Assembly (NCBI RefSeq): GCF_014651015.1 | Contig: NZ_BMWB01000007.1 | Location: 1 to 64,000 of the forward strand | DNA from: Streptomyces xantholiticus | GTDB taxonomy: Bacteria; Actinomycetota; Actinomycetes; Streptomycetales; Streptomycetaceae | DNA length: 64,000 nt | Direction of reading: 5' to 3' | Part shown: piece by piece, positions 1-8,578 of the stretch | Numbering within the stretch: position 1 is the first letter of the stretch | Layout: every line of letters starts with the position of its first letter | Made by a program: the position numbers and the translations under genes | Notes under the pieces: model-generated | The model's input: only the letters and a program-made list of their open reading frames with translations | Databases searched by the model: none | What the model was told of the DNA's origin: nothing

Positions 1-81
1 GCGATCTTCGACTCCATCAGGAAGGTGGGCATGCGGGCCTTCGCCGAGGAGAGCGGAGCCGGCTTGGGGCCGGCCCGCTGA
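1..81 (+). CDS. 3' end of an unidentified gene, cut by the window edge
   Basis: The first 26 codons run open to a TGA at 79-81 and are followed at once by a strong hairpin, as expected for the true end of a gene. The visible tail, starting AIFDSIRKVGMRAF, loosely recalls the C-terminus of luciferase-like flavin monooxygenases. That would fit the flavin reductase gene at 1496-2032, but the similarity is too short to trust. The gene points rightward, so it converges on the leftward biosynthetic operon. Confidence 0.4.
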   Translation, partial: AIFDSIRKVGMRAFAEESGAGLGPAR

Positions 82-84
82 GTC

Positions 85-120
85 GTGGGTCCGGTCGCCG
101 TGTGCGGCGACCGGACCCAC
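85..120 (+). terminator. strong hairpin terminator after the left-edge gene
   Basis: A perfect 16-bp inverted repeat (85-100 with 105-120) with a 4-base TGTG loop lies four bases after the stop of the left-edge gene. No T-run follows, which is common for terminators in high-GC actinomycetes. It could also end leftward transcripts from the operon that finishes at 441. Confidence 0.8.
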
Positions 121-440
121 GTGATCCACGGGGGCACCGGCCATTGCCGCTTCGAACGCGATGAAGGGGAAGAGTGCCTTGGCGTTCTCGGCTGCCCTGT
201 GAGAGGGCACTCCGAGGGCCTTTGAGAGCCTGCTCAACGCCGCGCTTTCGTCCTTGTGCACTCCGGTCACCTCCATCACTTGATTGGCCCCTTGACTACA
301 TGCAGAGGTAGGGGAAAGCGAAAATTACTGGACTCAAAGTAAAGGAGAGTCACGCGTACCACAATACCGACGCAGGGTACGTGTTCGCGGGTCTTGTCTC
401 TTTCTGACCACTTCTCGTGGCTGTGCACTGCAAAGCAGTG
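121..440. other. intergenic stretch between convergent genes
   Basis: I find no supported gene here. The minus strand stays open from an ATG at 276-274 to the window edge, but that frame runs through the terminator hairpin and the left-edge gene and has no recognisable product, so it is not called. The stretch is less GC-rich than its surroundings around 280-400. Confidence 0.5.
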
Positions 441-1403
441 TCAGGCGGGTAGCGGAACGTCCTGTTTCAGCGCCCGGAGCATCCGTTCGATGCGTCGGAT
501 TTCGCCCGCGGGGTGGCACACGGCTTCCGGCAGAGTGTTGCGGCAGAAACCGCTCAGTACGCGCCCCGGCCCCGCCTCGACAAACGTCTGGACGCCGCCC
601 TCCGCTATCGCCTGCAGGGTGTCCGTCCAGCGCACCGCTCCCGCCAGTTGACGGCGCAGCAGGTCCTTGGCCTCGGCTCCGGTACCGATCCGGGCAGACG
701 TCACATTCGCCAGTACGGGCAGCACCGGGTCCGAGAAGGTGACCTGATCCAGCTCGGCGGTGAACTCCTCCTCCAGCTCGTTCATGAGGCTGCAGTGGAA
801 GGGCGCGCCGACCTTCAGCATGATCACGCGCTCGGCGCCCATGGCCTTGGCGGCGGCCATCACCGCGCGCACCGCCTCGCGCTCGCCGGAGATGACGTGC
901 TGCGCCGGGTCGTTGTAGTTGGCGACCTCGACGATCGCGCCGTCCGTGGCACGTGTCCCCGCGCAGAGCTCCTCGACCTGGTCGGCCGACGGGCCGATGA
1001 CGGCAGCCATCGCTCCGGGCGTGCGTTCATTGACGCCTGCCATCAACTGCCCTCGCCGGGCCACCAGATGCAGGGCATCGGTCCACTCCAGCACCCCGGC
1101 GCAGACCAGCGCCGTGTACTCGCCCAGGCTGTGCCCCGCCGTCACGGCCGGGGTGATGCCACTGCCACGCAGCACATCCAGGACGGCGATGCTGGTGAGG
1201 AATACGGCGGGCTGGGTGATCTCGGTGGGCACCAGATCCTCGGCGGAGCCCTCCAGGCACAGCTGCGACAGCCCGAAGCCGAGGAGTTCGTCCGCGGGGC
1301 GGTAGTAGCGCTCCAGCAGCTCCGGGTGACGCTCGACCAGATCGCGTCCCATACCGGGCCGCTGCGATCCCTGCCCGGGGAAGAGAAAGGCGATGTCGTT
1401 CAT
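441..1403 (-). CDS. malonyl-CoA:ACP acyltransferase (FabD-like)
   Basis: This 320-aa protein should transfer malonyl groups from CoA to the pathway's ACP through a Ser-acyl intermediate. The N-terminal FPGQGSQ motif (8-14), the nucleophile motif GHSLGEY with Ser92, Arg117, and the catalytic His203 in PFHCSLMN are all present, and the length is normal for a stand-alone FabD. The start at 1403 has GGAGG seven bases upstream and matches the family N-terminus. An ATG at 1499 overlaps the stop of the preceding flavin reductase gene as ATGA and would add 32 unconserved residues. It is the last gene of the leftward operon and presumably serves the ACP encoded at 3149-3550. Confidence 0.9.
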   Translation of the reverse strand: MNDIAFLFPGQGSQRPGMGRDLVERHPELLERYYRPADELLGFGLSQLCLEGSAEDLVPTEITQPAVFLTSIAVLDVLRGSGITPAVTAGHSLGEYTALVCAGVLEWTDALHLVARRGQLMAGVNERTPGAMAAVIGPSADQVEELCAGTRATDGAIVEVANYNDPAQHVISGEREAVRAVMAAAKAMGAERVIMLKVGAPFHCSLMNELEEEFTAELDQVTFSDPVLPVLANVTSARIGTGAEAKDLLRRQLAGAVRWTDTLQAIAEGGVQTFVEAGPGRVLSGFCRNTLPEAVCHPAGEIRRIERMLRALKQDVPLPA

Positions 1404-1495
1404 GAGTACCTCCGTGGAATGTGAGGCGTGTTGTGCGACAGAGGGCCGACGCGCGTGGTTCGCGTCGGCCCCCATCGCCCCGGGGGCCGAATGTG

Positions 1496-2032
1496 TCATA
1501 GCAGGGACCGGAACTGTCCCTGGTGGTAGGCGAGCGGATCGGCCCGGTCGGCGAATGCGATGCCGGAGACCTCCCCGATGAAGATGCTGTGGTCGCCTGC
1601 GGAGACCTCCTGGGTCACCCGGCAGTCCAGATGTGCGACGGCTCCGTCGAGCACCGGCACGCCGGCGAAGCCGATGCGGTGCGGCACGCCCGCGAAGCCC
1701 GCGCTGCCGAGCGGCCGTCTCGACGAGGCGAACCAGCCCGCCAGCTCCGACTGGTCCCGCCCCAGCACGTTCACGGTGAAAACACCGGTGGAGCCGATCG
1801 TCCGGGCGCCGCGCGACGCGCGGCCGAGACAGACAAGGAGCATCGGCGGTTCGAGGGAGACCGAGGCCAGCGAGGAGACCGTGGTCCCGTGCGGCCCGTC
1901 GGGGCCGCAGGAAGTGACCACCGCCACGCCGGTGAGGAACCTCCCCATGGCCTGCCGGAACTGCCCGCTGACGACCCCGCCGCCGGGTGCCGTATCGGTT
2001 GCGGACGGCTGTGGGCTGGTACGGGACGTCAT
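1496..2032 (-). CDS. flavin reductase-like FMN-binding protein
   Basis: This 178-aa protein resembles the flavin reductase component of two-component flavin-dependent monooxygenases, using NAD(P)H to supply reduced FMN or FAD. Family features include GVAVVTS near the N-terminus, the stretch TTVSSLASVSLEPPMLLVCL, FTVNVL, and a late GDHSIFIGEV segment. The start at 2032 is preceded by GAAGGGA; a longer frame to 2116 overlaps the upstream gene and is unlikely. No oxygenase partner is seen in the operon, although the truncated gene at the left window edge might be one. Its presence suggests that the acyl product is hydroxylated or otherwise oxidised. Confidence 0.85.
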   Translation of the reverse strand: MTSRTSPQPSATDTAPGGGVVSGQFRQAMGRFLTGVAVVTSCGPDGPHGTTVSSLASVSLEPPMLLVCLGRASRGARTIGSTGVFTVNVLGRDQSELAGWFASSRRPLGSAGFAGVPHRIGFAGVPVLDGAVAHLDCRVTQEVSAGDHSIFIGEVSGIAFADRADPLAYHQGQFRSLL

Positions 2033-2045
2033 GACGATTCCCTTC

Positions 2046-3134
2046 TCAGCCCGCCGGAGCAGCCGCGGTCCAGTCCACGACGGCGCCCGCGTAGATCCAC
2101 TTGGTGGACTCGACACCGACCAGCATCACCCGGTCGCCGGGCTTGATCCGGCCCCTGCGCCAGGCGTCGTCGAGGAAGAGCGGCACCGCGGCGCAGCCGA
2201 CCGCTCCCATGGTGGAGAGGCTGTCGAAGACCTTCCCGTCCAGTGCCTTCCACTCGGCGGTGTCCAGACCGAGCTCCTGGAGCGCGTCCAGCATCCAGCC
2301 GACATTGCCCTCGGGGACCAGACAGAGATCGACCGAGTCGACGTCCACCTTGCTGTGCCGCAGTGTGCTGCTGATCGCCTCGGTGACCATCACGGGCGTG
2401 AAGTCCCCGGCGCCGACCACGTCGACCTTCAGGTCGACCAGCCGCTTGGCCTTCAGCTGCTCGTGGATCGGCGCATGGGTGCCGCCGCCCACCGAGTGGA
2501 TGCCGGCCTTGCGGTCGCCGCCGATGGCCTCCATCGCGGCGCCCAGCAGACCGCCGGACTCCGCCTTCTCGTCGGCGCGCAGCACGATCGCTCCGGCGCC
2601 GTCGCCGAACATGTAGACCGGCATCCGGTCCCGCATGCGGATCTTGTAGGGGTCCTTGCCGAGGAAGATCGGCGCCAGTACGGGGGAGATGGCCTCGCTC
2701 CCGATGACCAGCGCGGTCTTGTAGACCCCCGACTCCAGGTACATCCGGGCGACATCCAGGCCCTGGACGACGCCCGCGCCGCCCGAGCGGATCTCCAGGG
2801 TGGCGCAGCGGACCAGGCCAAGACGCTCCTGGACCATGTTCACCAGCGGCGGCAGCGGGTAGTCGGGGGTGCCGGTGGCGAGGATGATCAGGTCGATGTC
2901 ACCGGCTTCCAGGCCGGCCGAGTCCAGGGCCCGTACGGCGGCCTTGTAGGCCATGTCCGAGTTGTTCTCGCGGTGTTCGCCGGTGGCCGGGTCGATCATC
3001 CAGAACCGGCGCTCGATGGAGAGGCCCTCGCGCACCTCGTCGGGCAGCGGCCCGACGAGGCGCGCGATCTCCTCGGTGGAGATCGGGTCACCGGGCTGAT
3101 AGCCGCCGGTGCCGATGATATGTACTGCGGTCAT
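2046..3134 (-). CDS. KAS III (FabH)-like protein lacking the catalytic triad
   Basis: The 362-aa protein has FabH length and fold markers, with N-terminal IIGTGGYQP and the C-terminal segment GRIKPGDRVMLVG. Aligning by eye with E. coli FabH, the catalytic Cys becomes Gly119 (in EIRSGGAG), the His of PHQAN becomes Glu (PEGN), and the Asn of HGNTS becomes Ala (MGAVG). Normal decarboxylative condensation therefore looks impossible. It could be an acyltransferase with other chemistry, a structural partner or a gatekeeper. The gene starts 14 bases after the ACP gene with a GAGGGGG ribosome-binding site, so it is co-translated with the ACP it may bind. Confidence 0.8.
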   Translation of the reverse strand: MTAVHIIGTGGYQPGDPISTEEIARLVGPLPDEVREGLSIERRFWMIDPATGEHRENNSDMAYKAAVRALDSAGLEAGDIDLIILATGTPDYPLPPLVNMVQERLGLVRCATLEIRSGGAGVVQGLDVARMYLESGVYKTALVIGSEAISPVLAPIFLGKDPYKIRMRDRMPVYMFGDGAGAIVLRADEKAESGGLLGAAMEAIGGDRKAGIHSVGGGTHAPIHEQLKAKRLVDLKVDVVGAGDFTPVMVTEAISSTLRHSKVDVDSVDLCLVPEGNVGWMLDALQELGLDTAEWKALDGKVFDSLSTMGAVGCAAVPLFLDDAWRRGRIKPGDRVMLVGVESTKWIYAGAVVDWTAAAPAG

Positions 3135-3148
3135 CTGGTACAGCCCCC

Positions 3149-3550
3149 TCAGACCGCGGCGAGCGCGGCGCGGTGCTCGACCAGGCCCACCAGGTTGTCG
3201 ACCGTGAACAGGCCCATGACCTGCGTGGCCTGGAGCTTGCCGGTCAGCGCGTCGGTGTCGATCTGCGGCATGACCTTCTTCAGCTGGGCCAGACCCACCG
3301 CCGACACGATCTCGTTCTCGTCGCCGAACTCCTCGTCCGGTATGCCGCCCTGGACATAGGCGGCGAGCTCCGCCGCCTGGATCTTGATGCCGAGCGAACG
3401 CTCCAGACGGAACAGGATGTCGAGCAGGTCGATCGACTCGGCGCCCAGGTCGTCGAGCAGGGTGGCCTCGGGTACGACCTCGTCGGTCTCGGCGCCCAGC
3501 GCGTCGATCACGGCTTCGTTCACGGCTTCGATGATGGTGTTGCGGTCCAT
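3149..3550 (-). CDS. acyl carrier protein with C-terminal extension
   Basis: This 133-aa protein contains the ACP motif DLGAESIDLLD, with Ser39 as the predicted phosphopantetheine site, followed by the helix FRLERSLGIKI. Ordinary ACPs are about 80 residues; here roughly 50 extra residues follow the core and include a second small helical segment. GGAGGA precedes the ATG. It should carry the growing chain for the surrounding ketosynthases, ketoreductase and dehydratases and be activated by the AcpS-type protein encoded by the first gene of the operon. It is the only carrier protein in the cluster as seen here. Confidence 0.88.
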   Translation of the reverse strand: MDRNTIIEAVNEAVIDALGAETDEVVPEATLLDDLGAESIDLLDILFRLERSLGIKIQAAELAAYVQGGIPDEEFGDENEIVSAVGLAQLKKVMPQIDTDALTGKLQATQVMGLFTVDNLVGLVEHRAALAAV

Positions 3551-3638
3551 GGAAAGTCCTCCGGGACTGGGATGAGTGCGACGACTTGGTGTTCTCGTAC
3601 TGTCAGATCCACCGGTGCGGGCTGCGGATACACCGTGA

Positions 3639-3833
3639 TCAGCGGGCCCAGGAAACAGGCGAAACGGGTGGTGCGGAGCGCGGCACCGGCCAGGGGTCCG
3701 TGCGGCGTGCGGACTTGCGGTGCGTGGCGGCCTCGGCAGGCGCCGTGGCCAGCCGGAGAGCCACCAGCACAGCGCAGAGCTCCTCGGGGGTGGGGCTGCC
3801 GCTGACCACGGCCAGCTCGACGGGGCCGCTCAC
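3639..3833 (-). CDS. acyl-CoA carboxylase epsilon subunit
   Basis: This 64-aa protein carries the signature of actinobacterial acyl-CoA carboxylase epsilon subunits, a hydrophobic strand followed by SGSPTPEELCAVLVAL. Such subunits bind the beta carboxyltransferase and stimulate the complex. The GTG start (3833) overlaps the stop of the beta subunit gene as GTGA, so the two are translationally coupled. The C-terminal half is Pro/Arg-rich and not conserved. There is an 88-base gap before the ACP gene. Confidence 0.85.
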   Translation of the reverse strand: MSGPVELAVVSGSPTPEELCAVLVALRLATAPAEAATHRKSARRTDPWPVPRSAPPVSPVSWAR

Positions 3834-5434
3834 TGCGGCTGGTTCCCGTGCTTGCGCTGTACCAGCGGGACGTACTTGGCGCGCAGCAGGGCCAGCGAGC
3901 GGATCAGCACCGAACGCGTGTCGCGCGGGTCGATCACATCGTCGACGAGTCCGCGCTCCGCCGCGTAGTACGGGTGCATCAGGGTGCGCTTGTAGTCCTC
4001 GATGACCTCGGCGCGCTCCGCCTCCGGATCGTCCGCCGTCGCGATGCGCTTGCGGAAGACGACATTCGCGGCGCCCTCGGCGCCCATCACCGCGATCTCG
4101 TTGGTGGGCCAGGCGAACGACAGATCGGTGCCGATCGAGCGGGAGTCCATCACGATGTACGCGCCGCCGTAGGCCTTGCGCACGATGATCTGGATCCGGG
4201 GGACGGTGGCGTTGCAGTACGCGTACAGCAGCTTCGCGCCGTGCCGGATGATCCCGCCGCGTTCCTGGTCGGCGCCGGGCAGGAAGCCCGGCACGTCCAC
4301 CAGCGTGACCAGCGGGATGTTGAAGGCGTCGCAGGTCTGGACGAACCTGGCGCCCTTCTCCGAGGAGTGGATGTCCAGCACGCCGGCCATCTGAATCGGC
4401 TGGTTGGCGACGATGCCCACCGTCTGCCCGTCCAGCCGTGCCAGGGCGCAGATCAGACTGGTGCCCCAGCCCTCGTGCACCTCGAAGAAGTCGCCGTCGT
4501 CGACGATCTCCTCGATCACCTTCCGCATGTCGTACGCGGCCTGCGGGTCGACCGGGACGATGTCGAAGAGCGCGTCGCCCGAGCGGTCCGCCGGATCCTG
4601 GGGGACCTCGGCCGGGGGCATCTCCCTGTTGTTGGACGGCAGCAGCGACAGCAGATGGCGGACGTCCTCGAAGCAGGACTCCTCGTCGTCATGGGCGAAC
4701 GCCGCCAGACCCGAGACCTGGGAGTGCATGTCCGCGCCGCCCAGTTCCTCCTGGGTGAGCTCCTCGCCGGTGACCGCCTGGACCACATCGGGTCCGGTCA
4801 GGAACATCTGCGAGGTGCCGCGCACCATGAAGACGAAGTCGGTCAGCGCGGGGGAGTAGGCGGCGCCGCCCGCGCAGGGGCCGAGCACCACACTGATCTG
4901 CGGGATGAGACCGGAGGCCCGGACATTGCGGCTGAAGATCCCGCCGTAGCCGGCGAGCGCCGTCACTCCCTCCTGGATACGGGCCCCGGCGCCGTCGCAG
5001 AGCGAGATCAGCGGTACACCACTGGCCTCCGCCAGGTCCATCACCTTGTGGATCTTCTGGGCGTGCGCCTCGCCCAGCGCGCCGCCGAAGACCCTGAAGT
5101 CATGGGCGTACACCATGACTTCCCGGCCGTGCACCCGGCCCCATCCGGCGACGACCCCGTCGCCGTGCGGGCGCCTGCGGTCCATGCCGAAGTCGGTGGC
5201 ACGGTGCCGGCGCAGCGGCTCGATCTCGGCGAACGAGTCCTTGTCCAGCAGGAGCTCGATGCGTTCCCGGACGGTCAGCTTGCCCTTGGCGCGCTGGCGT
5301 TCGGTGGCGGCCGGGTCGCCCGCGTACAACTCTTCCTTGATGACCCGCAGTTCGTCGGCCCGCTGCTCCATCGTCTCGCGCGGCAGCTCGTCGCGGGCAG
5401 CGGGGCGCAGCGCGGTCTCTCCGGGGCTGCTCAT
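3830..5434 (-). CDS. acyl-CoA carboxylase beta subunit (carboxyltransferase)
   Basis: The 534-aa protein is a full-length PccB/AccB-type carboxyltransferase that moves the carboxyl group from biotin to an acyl-CoA. Family landmarks include GKLTVRERI, the SLCDGAGARIQEG oxyanion region, PCAGGAAYSPAL, DVPGFLPG and RKAYGGAYIVMDS. In Streptomyces enzymes the residue after GGAY separates propionyl-specific (Asp) from acetyl/propionyl (Ile) subunits; here it is Ile. Making malonyl-CoA is therefore plausible. No biotinylated alpha subunit gene is nearby, so it must use a housekeeping one. Its ATG overlaps the ketoreductase stop (ATGA). Confidence 0.92.
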   Translation of the reverse strand: MSSPGETALRPAARDELPRETMEQRADELRVIKEELYAGDPAATERQRAKGKLTVRERIELLLDKDSFAEIEPLRRHRATDFGMDRRRPHGDGVVAGWGRVHGREVMVYAHDFRVFGGALGEAHAQKIHKVMDLAEASGVPLISLCDGAGARIQEGVTALAGYGGIFSRNVRASGLIPQISVVLGPCAGGAAYSPALTDFVFMVRGTSQMFLTGPDVVQAVTGEELTQEELGGADMHSQVSGLAAFAHDDEESCFEDVRHLLSLLPSNNREMPPAEVPQDPADRSGDALFDIVPVDPQAAYDMRKVIEEIVDDGDFFEVHEGWGTSLICALARLDGQTVGIVANQPIQMAGVLDIHSSEKGARFVQTCDAFNIPLVTLVDVPGFLPGADQERGGIIRHGAKLLYAYCNATVPRIQIIVRKAYGGAYIVMDSRSIGTDLSFAWPTNEIAVMGAEGAANVVFRKRIATADDPEAERAEVIEDYKRTLMHPYYAAERGLVDDVIDPRDTRSVLIRSLALLRAKYVPLVQRKHGNQPQ

Positions 5435-6198
5435 GGGCGCCCCAGACCCAGCGCGGTCATCGCGCCGCCGTCCACATTGACCAGCGATCCGGTCATGTAC
5501 GAGGACTCGGGACCGCTCAGGAAGCGGACCACGTCCGCGATCTGCTCGACCTCGCCGAAGTCCCGCATCGGAATCTGCTTCTTGATGGAGCGGCCGGTGG
5601 CGCCCTCCGTCAGACCCGCCACCAGATCGGTGGGGGCGAAGCCGGGCAGCACCGCGTTGACGCGGATGCCGAAGCGTGCCGACTCCATGGCGCAGCAGCG
5701 GGTGAAGGCGTTGACCGCGCCTTTGGAAGCGGCGTAGTTGGACTCACCGACCCAGCCGCGCTCGCCCATGACGGAGGATACATTGACGATCACACCCGCG
5801 CCCTTGCTCATGAAGTGCGGCAGCACGGCCTTGGTGCAGTGGAAGACTCCGCCGAAGTTGACCTTCATGACGTCCAGCCAGTCGTCCATCTCCATGTTGA
5901 AGATGAGCGCGTCCTGGGCCACCCCGGCGTTGTTGACCAGGATGTCCAGGCCGCCGAGGTCCTCGACGGTCCGGCGGACCATCTCCTGGGCGGCGGCGGA
6001 GTCCGCGACATCGCCGTGCACGGTGATCGCGCGCCCGCCGGCCGCCTCGATCTCGCGGACCAGCTCCTTCGCCGGGCCCTCGGAGCTGCGGTAGTTGATG
6101 GCCACAGCGGCGCCGTCGGCGGCCAGCCGGCGGCAGACGGCGGCGCCGATGCCCCGGGAACCGCCGGTGACCAGGGCGACCTGTCCTTGGAGCTTCAT
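5431..6198 (-). CDS. 3-oxoacyl-ACP reductase (FabG-type SDR)
   Basis: This 255-aa short-chain dehydrogenase should reduce 3-ketoacyl-ACP to 3-hydroxyacyl-ACP with NADPH. It has the nucleotide-binding TGGSRGIG (11-18), NNAG (89-92), Asn114, Ser141/142, and YAASK with Tyr155 and Lys159. The NYRSS segment after the second strand favours NADPH. The ATG at 6198 overlaps the stop of the KS-CLF gene. A much longer open frame upstream is only the antisense of coding sequence in another frame. It is the only ketoreductase in the operon, so it must serve every cycle. Confidence 0.93.
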   Translation of the reverse strand: MKLQGQVALVTGGSRGIGAAVCRRLAADGAAVAINYRSSEGPAKELVREIEAAGGRAITVHGDVADSAAAQEMVRRTVEDLGGLDILVNNAGVAQDALIFNMEMDDWLDVMKVNFGGVFHCTKAVLPHFMSKGAGVIVNVSSVMGERGWVGESNYAASKGAVNAFTRCCAMESARFGIRVNAVLPGFAPTDLVAGLTEGATGRSIKKQIPMRDFGEVEQIADVVRFLSGPESSYMTGSLVNVDGGAMTALGLGRP

Positions 6199-8576
6199 CG
6201 GGCTTCTCCAGATGTAGTGGTGGTACGGGATTCCTCGGCGCCGCAGCGCACGGCCAGCGAGACATGACTGCCGCCGAGCGAGGAGCTGTTCAACAGCACC
6301 GGGCGGCCCCCGAACCGGCCCTGGTGCAGGGCCAGTGCGAGCGTCAGCGCCCCGCCGACGCCCATCGGCTCGCCGAGGACGGTCTTCGGCGCGTGCAACC
6401 GCGGCGCGCCGTAGGGGTGGAAAAGCCGCTGCACGGCCTGGCTCTCGGCGGTGTCGGCGGCGCACAGCCCGGCCGCCGCGAGCCACACCGCGTCCACCCC
6501 GGTCGGTGCCAGGCCGGCGTCGTCCAGGGCCGTGCGCATCGCGCGCTCCAGGCCCCGGCCGCGGGCGTCCCAGAGCCGGGCGCGGCTGGCGTCGGATGCC
6601 ATGCCGTGGCCGAGCACCTCGCCGAGGACGGTGGCGCCGCGCGCGATCGCAGCGGAGCGGCGCTCCAGAACCACGGCCACGCTGCCCTCGGCGAGCGTGA
6701 ACCGGCCGTCGGCCGCCTCGCCCGGCTCCCGTGTCGAGGCCGCGCCGACCGCCGCGTATGCCCGGCCCACCTGGTCGGTCAGTGTGTCGGTGACCGTGCA
6801 CACCAGGGCGTCGGAGTGCCCGGCCGCCAGGAGATCGGCGGAGTAGGCGAGCGCGGCGGCGCCCGTGGCGTGGCCGACCGAGAGCGTGGACGTCGGTCCG
6901 CGCAGACCGAGGTGGATGGCGACCTGCCCGGCTGCCTGGTTGTAGACGGTGTTCGGGAAGACGGACGGGTCGGCGGCGGCGGGGCCCTCGGCGAGCAGTG
7001 GAGTGGTGAACTTCTCCATCGCCTCCATCGGTCCCGTACCCGTGCCGAAGACGACGCCGATCGCCTCGGCCGCCGCGCTGCCGGGCTCGAACCCCGCGTC
7101 CGCGAGGGCCTTGGCGGTGGCGGCGACGGAGAACTGGGCGAGCCGGTCCATCCGGCGGCGCTCGCGCTTGGTCAGATACGGGTCGGGGTCGAAGTCGACC
7201 CGGCTGCGGCGCAGCCCGTCGAACCACTCGACCGGGCACTGGTCACGGGTGTACGCCGACCAGACCTCGGCGGCCGTGGCGCCGGCCGGGCTGAGCAGCC
7301 CGATACCGGTGATCACCACGCGGTCGGTCTCCGGCTGCGGCGGGCGGTGGCCGTCCGCCGTCCTGGTCAGCACCAGCGAGGCGTTGGCCCCGCCGAAGGC
7401 GAAGTTGTTGGAGAGTGCGGCACCGGTATCCAGCGGCCGGGCAGGTCCCGGGATGTAGTCGAGCGGGCAGTCGGGGTCGGGCGTGGTGTACCCGGCGGTG
7501 GGCGGCGCCAGCTGGTCGGCCAGCGCCTGCGCCGTCACGATGGCCTCGGCCGCTCCGGCGGCGCCCAGCATGTGGCCGATCATGGACTTGGTGCTGGAGA
7601 CCGGCGTCCGGGCTGCCGTGTCCTCGCCGAGGGCGAGCCGGATGGCGTTGGTCTCGGCCGGGTCGTTCTTCGGGGTGCCGGTGCCGTGCCCGTTGACGTA
7701 ACCGATCTGCTCCGGTGTGATCCCGGACAGCCGCAGCGCCGACTCGATGGCCCTGGCCGCGCCCCTGCCCTCCGGCTGCGGGGCGGTGGAGTGGAAGCCG
7801 TCGGCGGAGAGTCCGTAACCGGCGATGTCCGCGATACCGGTCAGCCCGTGCTCGCGGGCGAAGTCGGCACGGACCAGGACGACCATGCCGCTGCCCTCGC
7901 CGAGCGAGAGTCCCTGCCGCTCCGCGTCGTACGGGGCGGCGGGCGCGGGCGACAGCGACTGGAGCGCGTTGAACCCGGCGAAGCAGATGTCCGAGAAGGC
8001 GTCGCTGCCGCCGGCGAGCACGGCGTCGGCCCGGTCCGCGCGCAGCAGATCGGCGGCGAGCCCGATCGCGTTGGCGCCCGAGGCGCACGCGGTGTTCACC
8101 GCGAGCACCGGTCCGCGCAGCCGGAACGCCGCGCCCACCGACTCGGCAAGCGCCTGCGGAGTGACGAGCAACGGCAGTTCGGGGTCCGGAACTTCACCGT
8201 TGCCTGCCGCGCGCAGCCACTCCCGGCCCGAGAGCAGCCCGGCATTGCAGGTGCCGAGCACCACGCCGAACCGCTCGGAGTCGACCAGACCCGCGGGCAG
8301 TGCCGCCATGGCCTCTTCGGCAGCCACCAGGGCGAGTTCGATCGCCCGCTCGCGGAATCCGTCCGGATGCCGGTAGCCGCGCGCGGGCTCCACCGGATCC
8401 GTCACCTCGCCGCCGAGCTTGGTGTCGAGTCCGTTCATCTCCAGGGCCTGTACGGGACGGATGCCGACCTGCCCCTGCCGCGCGCCGTCCCACAGGTGCC
8501 GGGCGGTGGGACCCAGCGCTGAGATCGCGCCCGCACCCACCACGGTCACACCACTGCTCCTGAGCTGTGGGTCCAT
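6195..8576 (-). CDS. fused ketosynthase-chain length factor (KS-CLF) in one chain
   Basis: The 793-aa protein holds two KAS II-like modules in tandem. Module 1 (about 10-405) keeps Cys164 in NTACASG, His297 in NGHGTGT and His335 in MIGHMLG, so it should condense. Module 2 (about 418-780) begins VVITGIGLLSP and has His569 where Cys belongs (VGHATG), no first His, and Glu736 instead of the second His, as in chain-length factors. No stop separates the halves. In aromatic type II systems KS and CLF are separate proteins; fusion in one chain is known from PUFA synthases (PfaC). GAGGGGGA precedes the ATG, two bases after the upstream gene. Confidence 0.9.
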   Translation of the reverse strand: MDPQLRSSGVTVVGAGAISALGPTARHLWDGARQGQVGIRPVQALEMNGLDTKLGGEVTDPVEPARGYRHPDGFRERAIELALVAAEEAMAALPAGLVDSERFGVVLGTCNAGLLSGREWLRAAGNGEVPDPELPLLVTPQALAESVGAAFRLRGPVLAVNTACASGANAIGLAADLLRADRADAVLAGGSDAFSDICFAGFNALQSLSPAPAAPYDAERQGLSLGEGSGMVVLVRADFAREHGLTGIADIAGYGLSADGFHSTAPQPEGRGAARAIESALRLSGITPEQIGYVNGHGTGTPKNDPAETNAIRLALGEDTAARTPVSSTKSMIGHMLGAAGAAEAIVTAQALADQLAPPTAGYTTPDPDCPLDYIPGPARPLDTGAALSNNFAFGGANASLVLTRTADGHRPPQPETDRVVITGIGLLSPAGATAAEVWSAYTRDQCPVEWFDGLRRSRVDFDPDPYLTKRERRRMDRLAQFSVAATAKALADAGFEPGSAAAEAIGVVFGTGTGPMEAMEKFTTPLLAEGPAAADPSVFPNTVYNQAAGQVAIHLGLRGPTSTLSVGHATGAAALAYSADLLAAGHSDALVCTVTDTLTDQVGRAYAAVGAASTREPGEAADGRFTLAEGSVAVVLERRSAAIARGATVLGEVLGHGMASDASRARLWDARGRGLERAMRTALDDAGLAPTGVDAVWLAAAGLCAADTAESQAVQRLFHPYGAPRLHAPKTVLGEPMGVGGALTLALALHQGRFGGRPVLLNSSSLGGSHVSLAVRCGAEESRTTTTSGEAR

Positions 8577-8578
8577 CG

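Noticed and set aside
1..276. Open minus-strand frame from an ATG at 276 to the window edge
   Set aside because: It runs antisense through a strong terminator and the end of a rightward gene, and its product resembles nothing known.
1404..1499. N-terminal extension of the malonyltransferase to the ATGA overlap at 1499
   Set aside because: The 32 added residues are unlike FabD N-termini, and the internal ATG at 1403 has a strong GGAGG; kept only as an alternative start.
1560..3359. Long plus-strand open frames opposite the biosynthetic operon (also 3848-5737 and 6264-8522)
   Set aside because: They are shadows produced by GC-rich third positions of the leftward genes; their sequences are Arg/Gly/Val-rich with no family motif or ribosome-binding site.
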